A stretch of 43,004 bases of DNA from a virus, in IMG/VR virus record IMGVR_UViG_3300006919_000111, positions 1 to 43,004 of that record; one strand, given 5' to 3'. Position numbers and translations under genes: made by a program. Below, piece after piece: positions 30,932 to 39,540 of this stretch. Each line of letters begins with the position of its first letter. Position 1 is the first letter of the stretch. The notes below the pieces were generated by a model that saw only the letters and a program-made list of their open reading frames with translations, had not been told where the DNA came from and did no database searches.

Positions 30932-33326
30932 TTTCTTGCTTGGTTGGTTCGATGATGCCTCGCTTGAGCATCAGGATCCGCTGTTGAGTGCGGAAGGTAT
31001 CTAGGTCTGGTACGCCCTCTTCACGGAAGACAGCGTTCACGGCTGCTAAAGCTTGAGATGCCTTAGCGTCATCGAGGAGTTCCTCGGGAGTAAGCAGGAC
31101 GGATGAGTGAGGGTTGAACCATTGCTTCAACTCAGCATCTGTCATGTTGATGTCCTGACCTACGGCAGTGATCTTCCTATCAAGGAGGTTGTCCAATGTG
31201 AATCCGTAGAAGGCTTTGGATGCAAAGGCAGACTCACGAGCAACCCTTGCTACTTCAGGTTGAGGAGTACCAAGGATGGGGACTCCCTCTCGGAAGCCAA
31301 TAATCGAGTGAGCCACAAAGCCTCCCTCTTCCACCTTGAGGATCACCTGACCCACAGTGGTTGCATGAGCCTTGAAGATGATCTCTGAAGAGTCACCGTC
31401 AAGGAACTTGTTAATAGCCGTACCTTTCTGAGCAAGGTACTTCAGATCCTCTTTAGTAGGACCACCAGCTTTCTTACTGACCTCAGCCAGCTTCTTGTTC
31501 ATCTCACCGATAGGAGCCAACTCTGCGGCTCTCGGTAGATCTGCATCTTCAAAGTCAGACGGAAGACGCAAGTGAGGAGTAGGAGGCTCGTAGATTCCTG
31601 AACGGTTCGTCACACGAGCGTTGGACTCTGCCAAGATCTTCACTGACTCTGGTCGCATCTCGTCCTTGTATTCCTGCTTTAGCTCCTTAGAGCGTGTAGC
31701 AATGAACTCATTGATCTTGCCAGTGACGGCCATCGGATCTGCCCCTTCTGTCTCAATGAGGGACCGAGAGAACTCGTAAGTCTCTTGACGGAGTTGACCG
31801 ACAAACTTGTTCCGCTTCTCGATTAGCTCGCCAACACCTTCATCATCTGCCATCTCTGTGAGACTACGAAGGTCGGCAGCAAACAGGGAAGTGAGGCTAG
31901 CTTCAGAACCAAGAAGGTTCGACTGGTTAGACGAACTCTTGATCTGTTGCTCAGTTAGGGTGTATGCGTTGTAGTTGCGAGTGACCTCAGCTTTGAGTCG
32001 CATCTTCTCAGAGTTAGAGAGGTCCGCAGCATCAATGACTCCCATCCAGTAGTCATAGGTACGACCTGAGGTCTGAGGAGGTTGACTGACTTGGGACACC
32101 ATCTCTCCGTAGAGAACAGGATTGGTGTCAGCGTTGGCTTCAGCAGTGCGGAAGTCTGCAATGCGCTTCTTAATGTCCTGCCATGCAGCACCGACAGTAC
32201 CTGCAATCAGGTCTTCATTCGTGATACCTGCTTCTTCTAGTCGCTCACGGATTGCTCCGTTCACAACTTCAAACTCAACACCTGACCTGTTCTCAGCCCA
32301 TCCAGGAATCTCAGCATTGACATACCAGTTAGCTACTTGACGAGCTTTGGCCTCATCCTTGTTTGCCTGTACATCAGTCTGGTTGTCCTCTAGCTCAGTG
32401 ATCTCATTGTGGATTGCTTCGACAATGACTTGCCGACGCTCACGAGTGAGTCCACGAACTTCACGATCAGCCAAGACATCAGCGATCCGTTGAAGACCAG
32501 CTTCATCTTTCTCAGCCACAGCTTGTTGAATGACGACTTGCATCACAGTGGTGATGCTGTCAGTCATCTGTCCCTTCTGAAGGTGTCCCTTGTTGTTGGA
32601 CACATACTCCTCTCCCACAGCTTCTACCAAGTCGATAAACTCCTGAGGGGAGTAGTCACCGTCTCTGAACTGCTCAGTCAGAGCGCGTACTTCATCTTGG
32701 TAGTTGGCCTGGTTCTGCTCAACACGGTTGGATCCTTTCTGTTGGATCAGTCGGCTAAGAGAAGCCTGTCGTTTCTCTTCAACTAACTGGTTCCACAACG
32801 CTCGTGAATGAGAGCTAGAGGAGACAGTTGAAGGTAGGCTATCAAAGGCATCCTTGAACTCTTGGTCCAAAGCAGCTTCAACATCTTCCAGCTTGAGGAG
32901 AGGATCAGACAACTCATTCGCTCGCTCAATGATTTGAGACTGAGCTTTGTTAGCTGCTTGACGGACATACCCTTCTTCAAAGTACCGAATGGTACGAGGG
33001 TTCCATCCTTCAGGGACTTGACCTGAAGCCTCCAACTTGGCCAAGTCTTCTTCGGCCAAGTTCCGACGACGCTCTAGCTCTGCTAGGGCAGTGTCACGAT
33101 CTTGCTCTTCCCACTTGGGTTCAAGAGCAGAATAGACACGAGCCAAGGTAGGGCTGAGACGCTGCATCTCTGACCCTGCTTTGATCCACGGATTGAGGGG
33201 GACTTGAGAAGATCCACCAGACAGTTGAAATGCTCTCCCTCCAATGACAGCAGCACCGTTTGAGGTGACTCTACGAGTTACCCCTAGCCCCGTAGAGCTT
33301 TTGGAATCGGGAGTAAGTCTGGTCAC
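30924..33326 (-). CDS. internal virion protein C (T7 gp15-like)
   Basis: 800 aa (T7 gp15 has 747). Long helical, charged protein with many Glu/Lys/Arg-rich segments and no hydrophobic spans, fitting a core protein that forms part of the ejected DNA channel. Start is GTG at 33326, since the first ATG lies about 50 codons inside; it follows the stop of the gp14-like gene closely. It overlaps the start of the giant internal protein gene by eight bases. The call rests on order, length and composition more than on motifs. Confidence 0.8.
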   Translation of the reverse strand: MTRLTPDSKSSTGLGVTRRVTSNGAAVIGGRAFQLSGGSSQVPLNPWIKAGSEMQRLSPTLARVYSALEPKWEEQDRDTALAELERRRNLAEEDLAKLEASGQVPEGWNPRTIRYFEEGYVRQAANKAQSQIIERANELSDPLLKLEDVEAALDQEFKDAFDSLPSTVSSSSHSRALWNQLVEEKRQASLSRLIQQKGSNRVEQNQANYQDEVRALTEQFRDGDYSPQEFIDLVEAVGEEYVSNNKGHLQKGQMTDSITTVMQVVIQQAVAEKDEAGLQRIADVLADREVRGLTRERRQVIVEAIHNEITELEDNQTDVQANKDEAKARQVANWYVNAEIPGWAENRSGVEFEVVNGAIRERLEEAGITNEDLIAGTVGAAWQDIKKRIADFRTAEANADTNPVLYGEMVSQVSQPPQTSGRTYDYWMGVIDAADLSNSEKMRLKAEVTRNYNAYTLTEQQIKSSSNQSNLLGSEASLTSLFAADLRSLTEMADDEGVGELIEKRNKFVGQLRQETYEFSRSLIETEGADPMAVTGKINEFIATRSKELKQEYKDEMRPESVKILAESNARVTNRSGIYEPPTPHLRLPSDFEDADLPRAAELAPIGEMNKKLAEVSKKAGGPTKEDLKYLAQKGTAINKFLDGDSSEIIFKAHATTVGQVILKVEEGGFVAHSIIGFREGVPILGTPQPEVARVARESAFASKAFYGFTLDNLLDRKITAVGQDINMTDAELKQWFNPHSSVLLTPEELLDDAKASQALAAVNAVFREEGVPDLDTFRTQQRILMLKRGIIEPTKQENE

Positions 33327-33328
33327 TG

Positions 33329-33928
33329 TTAGTTGCCTAATGCTTTGTTGATCTGTGCGCCGCTCAATGCGCCACTTAACCCTGAGTTAGCCAGACCCAA
33401 GAAGTCGCCAAGACCCCATGAAGTATCCGGCTTGAGAGGATCCTGAATAGGACGAGGCAGGAACTGGAAGATCTGAGCTTCAGCTTGGAGACGCTTCTCT
33501 TCGGCCACTGCCGCAGCATTGAAGCGAATCTGCTTCATGTCTTCTTGAGCCAGCATCTCAGCTAATGCTGAGTCTCGGATGTACTGATCGTAAAGCGAAG
33601 TAGCGACAGCTACTCCTGACTCTCCGGCACTGGTGGTCGTGATTGCGGCAGCTTTTTGGTACTCATGCTGCTGCACTTGCAGGTTACGGGCAATCAGCCC
33701 TTGTTCCTGAAGAGCCTGAATCTCAATCTGAGAAAGAGTGCGAACCAGATTCTCAGAAATGATGTCCTTATTAGCACTGAACAGAGCTTTGTCGTAGTCG
33801 CGTTGAGTCTTCGCTTGTTGAAGCTGGTAACGATACTGAGCATCTGCTTGAGCTTTCTCTCCTTGAGATTGCATATAGCTACCACCGACCGACAAGGCCG
33901 TAGTAGCTGCCATCATCGGATTACACAT
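33329..33928 (-). CDS. internal virion protein B (T7 gp14-like)
   Basis: 199 aa (T7 gp14 has 196). An N-terminal small-residue stretch (MMAATTALSVGGSYMQ) is followed by long Gln/Ala-rich helices, and the C-terminus is Gly/Leu-rich (GLGDFLGLANSGLSGALSG). That matches the T7 gp14 layout, a protein ejected to the host outer membrane to start the channel. It starts with MCNP and overlaps the gp13-like gene by eight bases. Confidence 0.82.
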   Translation of the reverse strand: MCNPMMAATTALSVGGSYMQSQGEKAQADAQYRYQLQQAKTQRDYDKALFSANKDIISENLVRTLSQIEIQALQEQGLIARNLQVQQHEYQKAAAITTTSAGESGVAVATSLYDQYIRDSALAEMLAQEDMKQIRFNAAAVAEEKRLQAEAQIFQFLPRPIQDPLKPDTSWGLGDFLGLANSGLSGALSGAQINKALGN

Positions 33929-34406
33929 CTGTGCGTTTGGTTGCTAAGAGGAATGGATGCAAGACTTCACCAAAGATGTTTTGGTTAATCCCAAAGTCAA
34001 ACCCTAGCCAGTCAAGCCAGCGAAGGTGAAGAGTGTTCTCTGAATGGACAGCGTTGCCAACGATGTCGTATGTCTTGGTCAATCTCGACAACCAGTCTTT
34101 GCTGTGTCGGATGAAGTAAGGAACACACTTGTCCAACTCAGTTGTCCCGAGTAACCAAATGGAGCCAGCATTCTTGTACTTATGCTCAAGAGGAACGACA
34201 CCAAACATAGCCGCAGCACGACCATCAACAACGCCGCTCCAACAAAGATCGCTGTACTTAAAACCATCTTGAAGTACCTCACTAGGTTTACGATCATCAC
34301 CGAATGCAGTCTTGACCTCTAAGAGATCTGCTGGACGCATATTGGCTTCGATGTCGTAGATGTCGTACAGCCGTGAAGGACGAACATGAACATGAGCTTG
34401 CTTCAT
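33921..34406 (-). CDS. internal virion protein A (T7 gp13-like), GNAT-like fold
   Basis: 161 aa (T7 gp13 has 138). The pattern of an N-terminal strand, SGVVDGRAAAMFGVVPLE, AGSIWLLGT and a C-terminal NTLHLRWLDWLGFDFG recalls acetyltransferase-like folds, which phage gp13-type proteins often show. Acetyltransferase activity is not implied. Ribosome binding site GAGGACGAAGAG; it overlaps the end of the tail tube B gene. Confidence 0.8.
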   Translation of the reverse strand: MKQAHVHVRPSRLYDIYDIEANMRPADLLEVKTAFGDDRKPSEVLQDGFKYSDLCWSGVVDGRAAAMFGVVPLEHKYKNAGSIWLLGTTELDKCVPYFIRHSKDWLSRLTKTYDIVGNAVHSENTLHLRWLDWLGFDFGINQNIFGEVLHPFLLATKRTDV

Positions 34407-36844
34407 ACTCTTCGTCCTCGCTCGTTGTACTCAAGTTCAAACTCCATGCTATGGATCTTTGATGGCATTGCGGAATCGTTAGTGATGCTGATGAGTGTGT
34501 CACCAGATCGTGATCGAATCGGGAAACGGAACTGTCCGTCTTCCAGACTCACTTCACTGAGGATTGTCTCATTAGTACCGAGTGGTTGTCCCGTGTACAC
34601 ATAGTCGTATGTGTCACTTGCCACAGGAGAGACACTCACTTTGAAGTAGCCAGTGTCTTCAAAGTCAATGACACCAGTGCGGTACTGGTATCGACCACTC
34701 AGGTATGGACCCCGTTCCCCTAGCAGAGGACGAGTCTTGAAGTCGTAACGCATGGTGTATGACTCACCGATGAATACCTCAGTGGCACTGTAATCACCCG
34801 AAACCACTAAGCTCGTACCCCCAGCCACAGCCGAGATCACAGTAGCAGCTAGTCCACCCCCACTCCCACGAGTGAAGACCATCATCTCCACACCCGAAGT
34901 AATGTCGTAGGGCATCGTGAACTCGGTCGTATCCGCTACGGGATCGTAGACAACAGCAGAGCATTCTGTTTCGGTAATCCGTCGATCAAGGTGAGTGAGG
35001 TAGTCTTGGTCAGTGTCCCTTGCATCTGAACGGAAGTCCATCTTCTCAAGAAACCAACCCTCAGTTCGCTTGTTGATGATGTGGAGTTCATCTCCAAGGA
35101 ATCCGATGCCTTCAATCTGAGAGTCAGCAAAGGTCATTTTCGACCAAGCAGACTGAAGCGTTCGGTTCTGGTCTACGAAGTAGTTGTAGACATAGAGACT
35201 GCTCTTCTCTCCCGTACACAGAACAACAGCTAGGTTCTCTCTTGGTAGAACAGCGATCTGTTTGACCTTACCTTTAAGGTAAGCAGGGACATGAGCAGTG
35301 ATGTTCTCAGCACGGAAACGATCTTCAGTCTCCTGAGAAGGCTCCAGTCTGTACATCCCTGCGTAGTCCCCATTGTCGTAGGGCATCAGTACATCGAGTT
35401 CAGTTTGAACAGGATGCCCCAGAATGCTACTAGGGAAAGAAGAGACAAGATCTCCCTCGATTGTCGAGTTCGCAAGGATCGTTTCACTTGTGATTCTGAA
35501 CTGATTGATCTGATTGAACACCAACAAGTCCTGACCAAAGTTCAGCAGATGCTTCAGGTTGGTAGCACTAGAGTAGTTCAACTCAAGGGGGATTGGATCA
35601 GACTCAAACACATTCTGAGTGGTCAGCCTGAAGAAGTTGAAGAACTCGCCTGACTCACTGAAGTCAATGGAGTCCTCCGACAGGAACACAAGACGGTTTC
35701 TGTAAAGAGCAACATCTTTGATTGGCTTCCCAATGAACTTGGGGAATGGATTACTTTCGTCGTTACCGACTGTTCTCAAGCTAAAGTTGAACGAGTCAAC
35801 TCCAGAGGCTACATCCTGCCACTGCCAAGCTCCCCCATCGTTGACTAGGAAGTGAGGCATATATTGAATGCCGAAGTCAACTGTGGTCACTGGAGCTACA
35901 TACTCTTCCCAATACCCTTCACCGTAGTAGGGAGAAATGAACTCACCGAGAGGGACAAACCTAACCCAATAGTCGTCGAGTCCAGTGGCTGGATTGCCAT
36001 CGACCTTGATTAGCTCATACGACTTACCATAAGCAGGCAGTTCTTCAGGAGACTTGACTCCTTCTGACGCAATGATTCTTGAGATGGAGTCAGGATTCTT
36101 GTGTTTGACTTCAACAGTCTTCAGGGTTCCTGAGTAGTCAACCCAGACAACAGGACCAACAGCCGTTGCTATGTAAGGATTCGTTCCTCCCATTGCATTG
36201 ATGTTCGTTGCAATGTCACTGGCATCAGTGTTCACATTGCCAGAGGACGGAACATTAGCCGGGGATGTCGTTCCGTACACATCATGGTCAAGTGAGATGT
36301 TCCATTCACCACTCGTCTCATTCACTTTCAAGAAGATGAGGAAGTGGTCCATAGCCAGACCGTTTACTACGGATCCTTTGGCTGGAGTCATGGTCGGGTT
36401 GACTACGATTGTGCCATCACCAACCGTCAGGAATCGAATGGGATCTGTATCCGCTTCAGCTACTGTCAGGTCTAGGTAGTCATAGACATAGAAGGCAGGG
36501 TTGATATCGACATCAACAGCTACGCCCTCATCCGTCCAGATCTTGAGTACAGGATCTGATCCGTCCTGGAAAGCTCCAACCACCCAGCGTTCATTTTCAC
36601 CTTGGTCAATGTAGTGAATGTTCGCTCCATCGTAGTCTGCAAGCGTGACATCCTTGGCTGTTCCAGTCTCCCCGTCACCAGGAAGAAACGCAATGTGCTG
36701 GAGGGGAGGACGCTTGATCAGACCATCAGACAAGGTGGCCAGTGCGTTCTCTTGACGGACAGCCTGACCTGGAGCCTGCTTATTCAGAGCCTCCTGAGAG
36801 ACTCCGAGGTTCACATTCGGGACAGATACCTTGACCAGTGACAT
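34403..36844 (-). CDS. tail tube protein B / nozzle (T7 gp12-like)
   Basis: 813 aa (T7 gp12 has 794). Starts SLVKVSVPNVNLGVSQEALNK, typical of gp12-type proteins, followed by long beta-rich sequence with YNYFVDQNRTLQSAWSKM and FVLLGTN-like turns of the nozzle propeller. It forms the lower tail cone where fibres attach and DNA exits. The start overlaps the stop of the tail tube A gene by one base. Confidence 0.93.
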   Translation of the reverse strand: MSLVKVSVPNVNLGVSQEALNKQAPGQAVRQENALATLSDGLIKRPPLQHIAFLPGDGETGTAKDVTLADYDGANIHYIDQGENERWVVGAFQDGSDPVLKIWTDEGVAVDVDINPAFYVYDYLDLTVAEADTDPIRFLTVGDGTIVVNPTMTPAKGSVVNGLAMDHFLIFLKVNETSGEWNISLDHDVYGTTSPANVPSSGNVNTDASDIATNINAMGGTNPYIATAVGPVVWVDYSGTLKTVEVKHKNPDSISRIIASEGVKSPEELPAYGKSYELIKVDGNPATGLDDYWVRFVPLGEFISPYYGEGYWEEYVAPVTTVDFGIQYMPHFLVNDGGAWQWQDVASGVDSFNFSLRTVGNDESNPFPKFIGKPIKDVALYRNRLVFLSEDSIDFSESGEFFNFFRLTTQNVFESDPIPLELNYSSATNLKHLLNFGQDLLVFNQINQFRITSETILANSTIEGDLVSSFPSSILGHPVQTELDVLMPYDNGDYAGMYRLEPSQETEDRFRAENITAHVPAYLKGKVKQIAVLPRENLAVVLCTGEKSSLYVYNYFVDQNRTLQSAWSKMTFADSQIEGIGFLGDELHIINKRTEGWFLEKMDFRSDARDTDQDYLTHLDRRITETECSAVVYDPVADTTEFTMPYDITSGVEMMVFTRGSGGGLAATVISAVAGGTSLVVSGDYSATEVFIGESYTMRYDFKTRPLLGERGPYLSGRYQYRTGVIDFEDTGYFKVSVSPVASDTYDYVYTGQPLGTNETILSEVSLEDGQFRFPIRSRSGDTLISITNDSAMPSKIHSMEFELEYNERGRRV

Positions 36845-37455
36845 TAGCCTAGACGGTTGAGACGGTCCAGTGCGGACTGACGGCCAACGATTCGGTATTC
36901 CTCGTAGTGGTTGAAGATCGAATGATCTGCTTGATCCCCATCGGAATGAAGGAAGGAAGTTTTAGCTTCAATCTCATCCCGTAGGTTGTACCGATGATGA
37001 CGGTCAGAACCAACTACTCGGTCCTGCATCTTCCTTGCCGCTCGGACCATGATGAAGTCTCTTGCCGTTGGAGGCAGGTCTTCAAAGTCTAGGCCGTAGA
37101 CGACAGTAGCCTTCACTGCATCGGTGAAGGTGTAGGTGTGTTCAATCTTGTCGTAGAGCCTGTTGTTTCGGATCACGATGTCTCGGCCTTTCAAGTAGGC
37201 CAGTTCAAGGTCTACCTGAAATGCGTTAGTAGGAACGACAATCTCATCGTCTTCATTCGGGGATAGATCAACTTCAAACTCAGTGTTGAAGTGCCACCCA
37301 ATCCCTTGTACCTCTCGACTCACCTCCTTGAGGGTTGACCGTGCAATGACCACATCCACTGAGAGAGTTCCAGTCAATGAACTCACGGGAGCCTCACCAA
37401 TCACGGCAAGGAGAGTGTTGATCGCTTCTAGCTCGGTTGTTGCTGCGAGTACCAT
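36844..37455 (-). CDS. tail tube protein A / adaptor (T7 gp11-like)
   Basis: 203 aa (T7 gp11 has 196). Begins with the helix ELEAINTLLAVIGEAPVSSL, characteristic of gp11-type adaptor proteins, then QGIGWHFNTEFEVDLSPNEDDEIVVP and YDKIEHTYTF. It forms the ring between portal and nozzle. It lies just after the terminator that follows the capsid gene, with AGGATC before its ATG, so it needs read-through or a promoter in the short gap. Confidence 0.93.
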   Translation of the reverse strand: MVLAATTELEAINTLLAVIGEAPVSSLTGTLSVDVVIARSTLKEVSREVQGIGWHFNTEFEVDLSPNEDDEIVVPTNAFQVDLELAYLKGRDIVIRNNRLYDKIEHTYTFTDAVKATVVYGLDFEDLPPTARDFIMVRAARKMQDRVVGSDRHHRYNLRDEIEAKTSFLHSDGDQADHSIFNHYEEYRIVGRQSALDRLNRLG

Positions 37456-37475
37456 GTCTTGATCCTAAAGAAATA

Positions 37476-37497
37476 GGGGAGATCCGAAGACCTCCCC
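37476..37497 (-). terminator. UUCG-loop terminator after the capsid gene (T-phi-like)
   Basis: GGGGAGGTC-TTCG-GATCTCCCC, a 9-bp stem with one G-U pair closed by the very stable C(UUCG)G tetraloop, followed by TATTTCTTT on the minus strand. It lies between the capsid and tail tube A genes, exactly where T7 has T-phi, and would set a high capsid to tail ratio. Confidence 0.9.
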
Positions 37498-37562
37498 CAT
37501 CCCCTGTAATCTGCGGTGTTATCCGCTCTCTATCCCTTAGCCCCAAGGGGCAAGAAACAGGG

Positions 37563-38606
37563 TTACGGGGTTACGGCAAGGTCGAAGTAGCCAGCAGCAT
37601 CAGCACGGAGTACACCGTGACCGAGGCCCATCTTGGCAACGAACAGGTGGCCCTGTCGTTCGATCTTGTACTCAGACTCAAGAGCAATGTCCTTGAGCTT
37701 GACCGTACCAACGGCTTCTTGATGACCGAACACTCCACCGAAGGTGGAGTAGTCATCAACATAGTCGTTGTTCTCACCGATGTTGATCGTGGTTGCGCCT
37801 TCGGCACGCACATCAGCGATGTGGTTGGCCTTGTAGATGGCGATGTCGGCAACACGCATGATCTTGCCGGATGCCACCGAACCTTCACCACCGTAGTCAA
37901 TGTTGATCGCATTGCCCAATGCACCAGCCGATTGAATCAGCTTGTTGTACACGGCAGGCTCAACGACAGCAAAGCGTCCTTCCGTTGGAAGGTCGTTTTG
38001 ATCCATCAACTCCGAGGCTTCGTAGAACGCCTTGATCATGTTGGCGGTAGTCAGTGCAGCAACCGTGGTCGATTCCAGGTTGACAGCCCCCATACCGTTG
38101 TTCATGGGCGCACCAGAACCAGTAGTGGCTCCGGCAATGTACATCGTCTTGATGAGGTTCTTGTCAACTCGGTAGGCCAGAGCCAAACCAAGCTGTCGAG
38201 CGAAGGGGCCACGGTAATCGAAGTGGCTCTTCATCTCATCGTAGTTGTCGATGAAGCACGAGCTAATCAACAGGTCGTCAATGTTGATCGTGCGTTCGTT
38301 GACCTGCATGATCGAGAGGTACTTATTACCGTCTGGATCATCGTCAACAAGGATATCCGCTCCCGGTGCGTGGTAGTTCGCAGAAGCTTTGCCAGTGAAG
38401 GGGAACTGAGCAGACTTGCCAGACGAGATTGAACGGACACGGGTCAAGCCCATCATCATGTTCTTCTCATCGAAAGCCTCCAGCACTTCACCTGCAAAGA
38501 CCTTCAGGAACATCGCGTTGTCAGTAGTGAAGGTTTCGGTGTGAACACCGCTACCTGCTTTCTGACCACCGAGAGAGATACGAGAAATGGCGTGGACATC
38601 TGCCAT
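37563..38606 (-). CDS. major capsid protein (T7 gp10-like)
   Basis: 347 aa (T7 gp10A has 345). HK97-fold capsid protein of the T7 group: KVFAGEVLEAFDEKNMMMGLTRVRSISSGKSAQFPFTGKA near the start is in this family's style, then ILVDDDPDGNKYLSIMQVNERTINIDDLLISSC and LGLALAYRVDKNLIKTMY. It has its own 155-base leader with a ribosome binding site in a hairpin loop, and a strong terminator after it, so it is set up for high output. I see no slippery site or extension frame that would give a T7 10B-like minor form. Confidence 0.96.
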   Translation of the reverse strand: MADVHAISRISLGGQKAGSGVHTETFTTDNAMFLKVFAGEVLEAFDEKNMMMGLTRVRSISSGKSAQFPFTGKASANYHAPGADILVDDDPDGNKYLSIMQVNERTINIDDLLISSCFIDNYDEMKSHFDYRGPFARQLGLALAYRVDKNLIKTMYIAGATTGSGAPMNNGMGAVNLESTTVAALTTANMIKAFYEASELMDQNDLPTEGRFAVVEPAVYNKLIQSAGALGNAINIDYGGEGSVASGKIMRVADIAIYKANHIADVRAEGATTINIGENNDYVDDYSTFGGVFGHQEAVGTVKLKDIALESEYKIERQGHLFVAKMGLGHGVLRADAAGYFDLAVTP

Positions 38607-38761
38607 GTTTCTAGAACTCTCCTAGTTCAAAGGTTAATGAGGTTGGTTTTGGACCGCTCTCCTTTCGCTGTCGCGTCTAGTTGTCCCTCGTAAGGGGCCA
38701 CACCTACTGGCATGGAGTGCTGAGTGAGAAGCTAAGCTTCTTCAGTGCAAGGCTGCAAGCC
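38607..38761 (-). promoter_or_regulatory. capsid gene leader with Shine-Dalgarno in a hairpin loop
   Basis: At 38614-38628 GAACT-AGGAG-AGTTC places the ribosome binding site in a five-base loop, 12 bases before the ATG. Farther upstream in the transcript are CCCT-TACG-AGGG (38685-38696), and inverted repeats AAGGCT/AGCCTT and GAAGCT/AGCTTC just after the scaffold stop. This is one of the few gaps over 100 bases in the late region, so a phage promoter is likely here, but I cannot define its consensus. Confidence 0.6.
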
Positions 38762-39538
38762 TTACAGATTAGATCTAGCGATCTTCTGCTGAACCTTTGA
38801 ACGGTACGAGGGATCAGTCTTGTATTTGACTTTCCCCTGACTGTCCTTCAGGCGCATTGCCTCCAACATCTCAGCCGTAGACTCAAAGACATCTCCCTTT
38901 GAAGGAGCAGATGGCTTCCCTTTGAGCAGCTTTCCGCCGCCTTGACCAGTAGCCAGTTGCCACTTCTCACTGAGATCCTGCACTGCGAGACGCACGACAT
39001 CCTGATCGTCTGAACTGATCATCTTGTCAAACGCAGCTTGCTCCGTCTCATCGAGTTGGTCATTGGCCCACTCTTGCATGGCTCGGTAGTTCTCTTCACC
39101 ACCGACAATCGAGAATACTTCTTGGACTTGGCGTTCCATGATCGCCAGTTGTCCCTGAGCGTAAGCATCCACATACGCTTTGTTGAGGCCCATCTTGGCC
39201 AACTCTGCGTATTGCTCTTCGGTGAACTCACCGCCTTGGTCGGCCCATGCTTGACCGAACTCAGCTAGCTTCTCTTCAGAGATCCCTGGAGGAGCCTCAG
39301 TCTGCTTGCTTTCCTCAGTCTCTCCTTCTTCACCTTCGCCTTCTTCCTCTTCTTCAGAGGGACTGCCTTGGCCAAGCTTCTTTTCAAGTTCGCTGTACGA
39401 CTTGGCCATGTCTTCAGGAGACTTGAACTTCTTAGGTAGCCAATCAGGACGAGATTCGTCCGTGTTAGGTTCGCCTTCGTTCGTTGGGGGAATCTCAGCA
39501 CCTTCATTGATACTGGTATCTAGTTCAACTCGTTCCAT
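38762..39538 (-). CDS. capsid scaffold protein (T7 gp9-like)
   Basis: 258 aa, strongly acidic and helical (SPSEEEEEGEGEEGETEESKQ in the first third), with WLPKKFKSPEDMAKSYSELEKKLG, which is typical of podovirus scaffolds, and a basic C-terminal end (YRSKVQQKIARSNL) that would bind capsid subunits. Lies between portal and capsid as in T7 (gp9, 307 aa). Start ATG at 39538 lies two bases from the portal stop. Confidence 0.93.
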   Translation of the reverse strand: MERVELDTSINEGAEIPPTNEGEPNTDESRPDWLPKKFKSPEDMAKSYSELEKKLGQGSPSEEEEEGEGEEGETEESKQTEAPPGISEEKLAEFGQAWADQGGEFTEEQYAELAKMGLNKAYVDAYAQGQLAIMERQVQEVFSIVGGEENYRAMQEWANDQLDETEQAAFDKMISSDDQDVVRLAVQDLSEKWQLATGQGGGKLLKGKPSAPSKGDVFESTAEMLEAMRLKDSQGKVKYKTDPSYRSKVQQKIARSNL

Positions 39539-39540
39539 GT

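Noticed and set aside
37543-37570. AACCCTGTTTCT shared between the sequence after the capsid stop and the early leaders
   Set aside because: Only 12 bases, without the following ribosome binding site; partly fixed by capsid codons, so chance is likely.
37563-37600. Frameshifted longer capsid form as in T7 10B
   Set aside because: No slippery run near the stop, and the following bases form a terminator rather than an extension frame.
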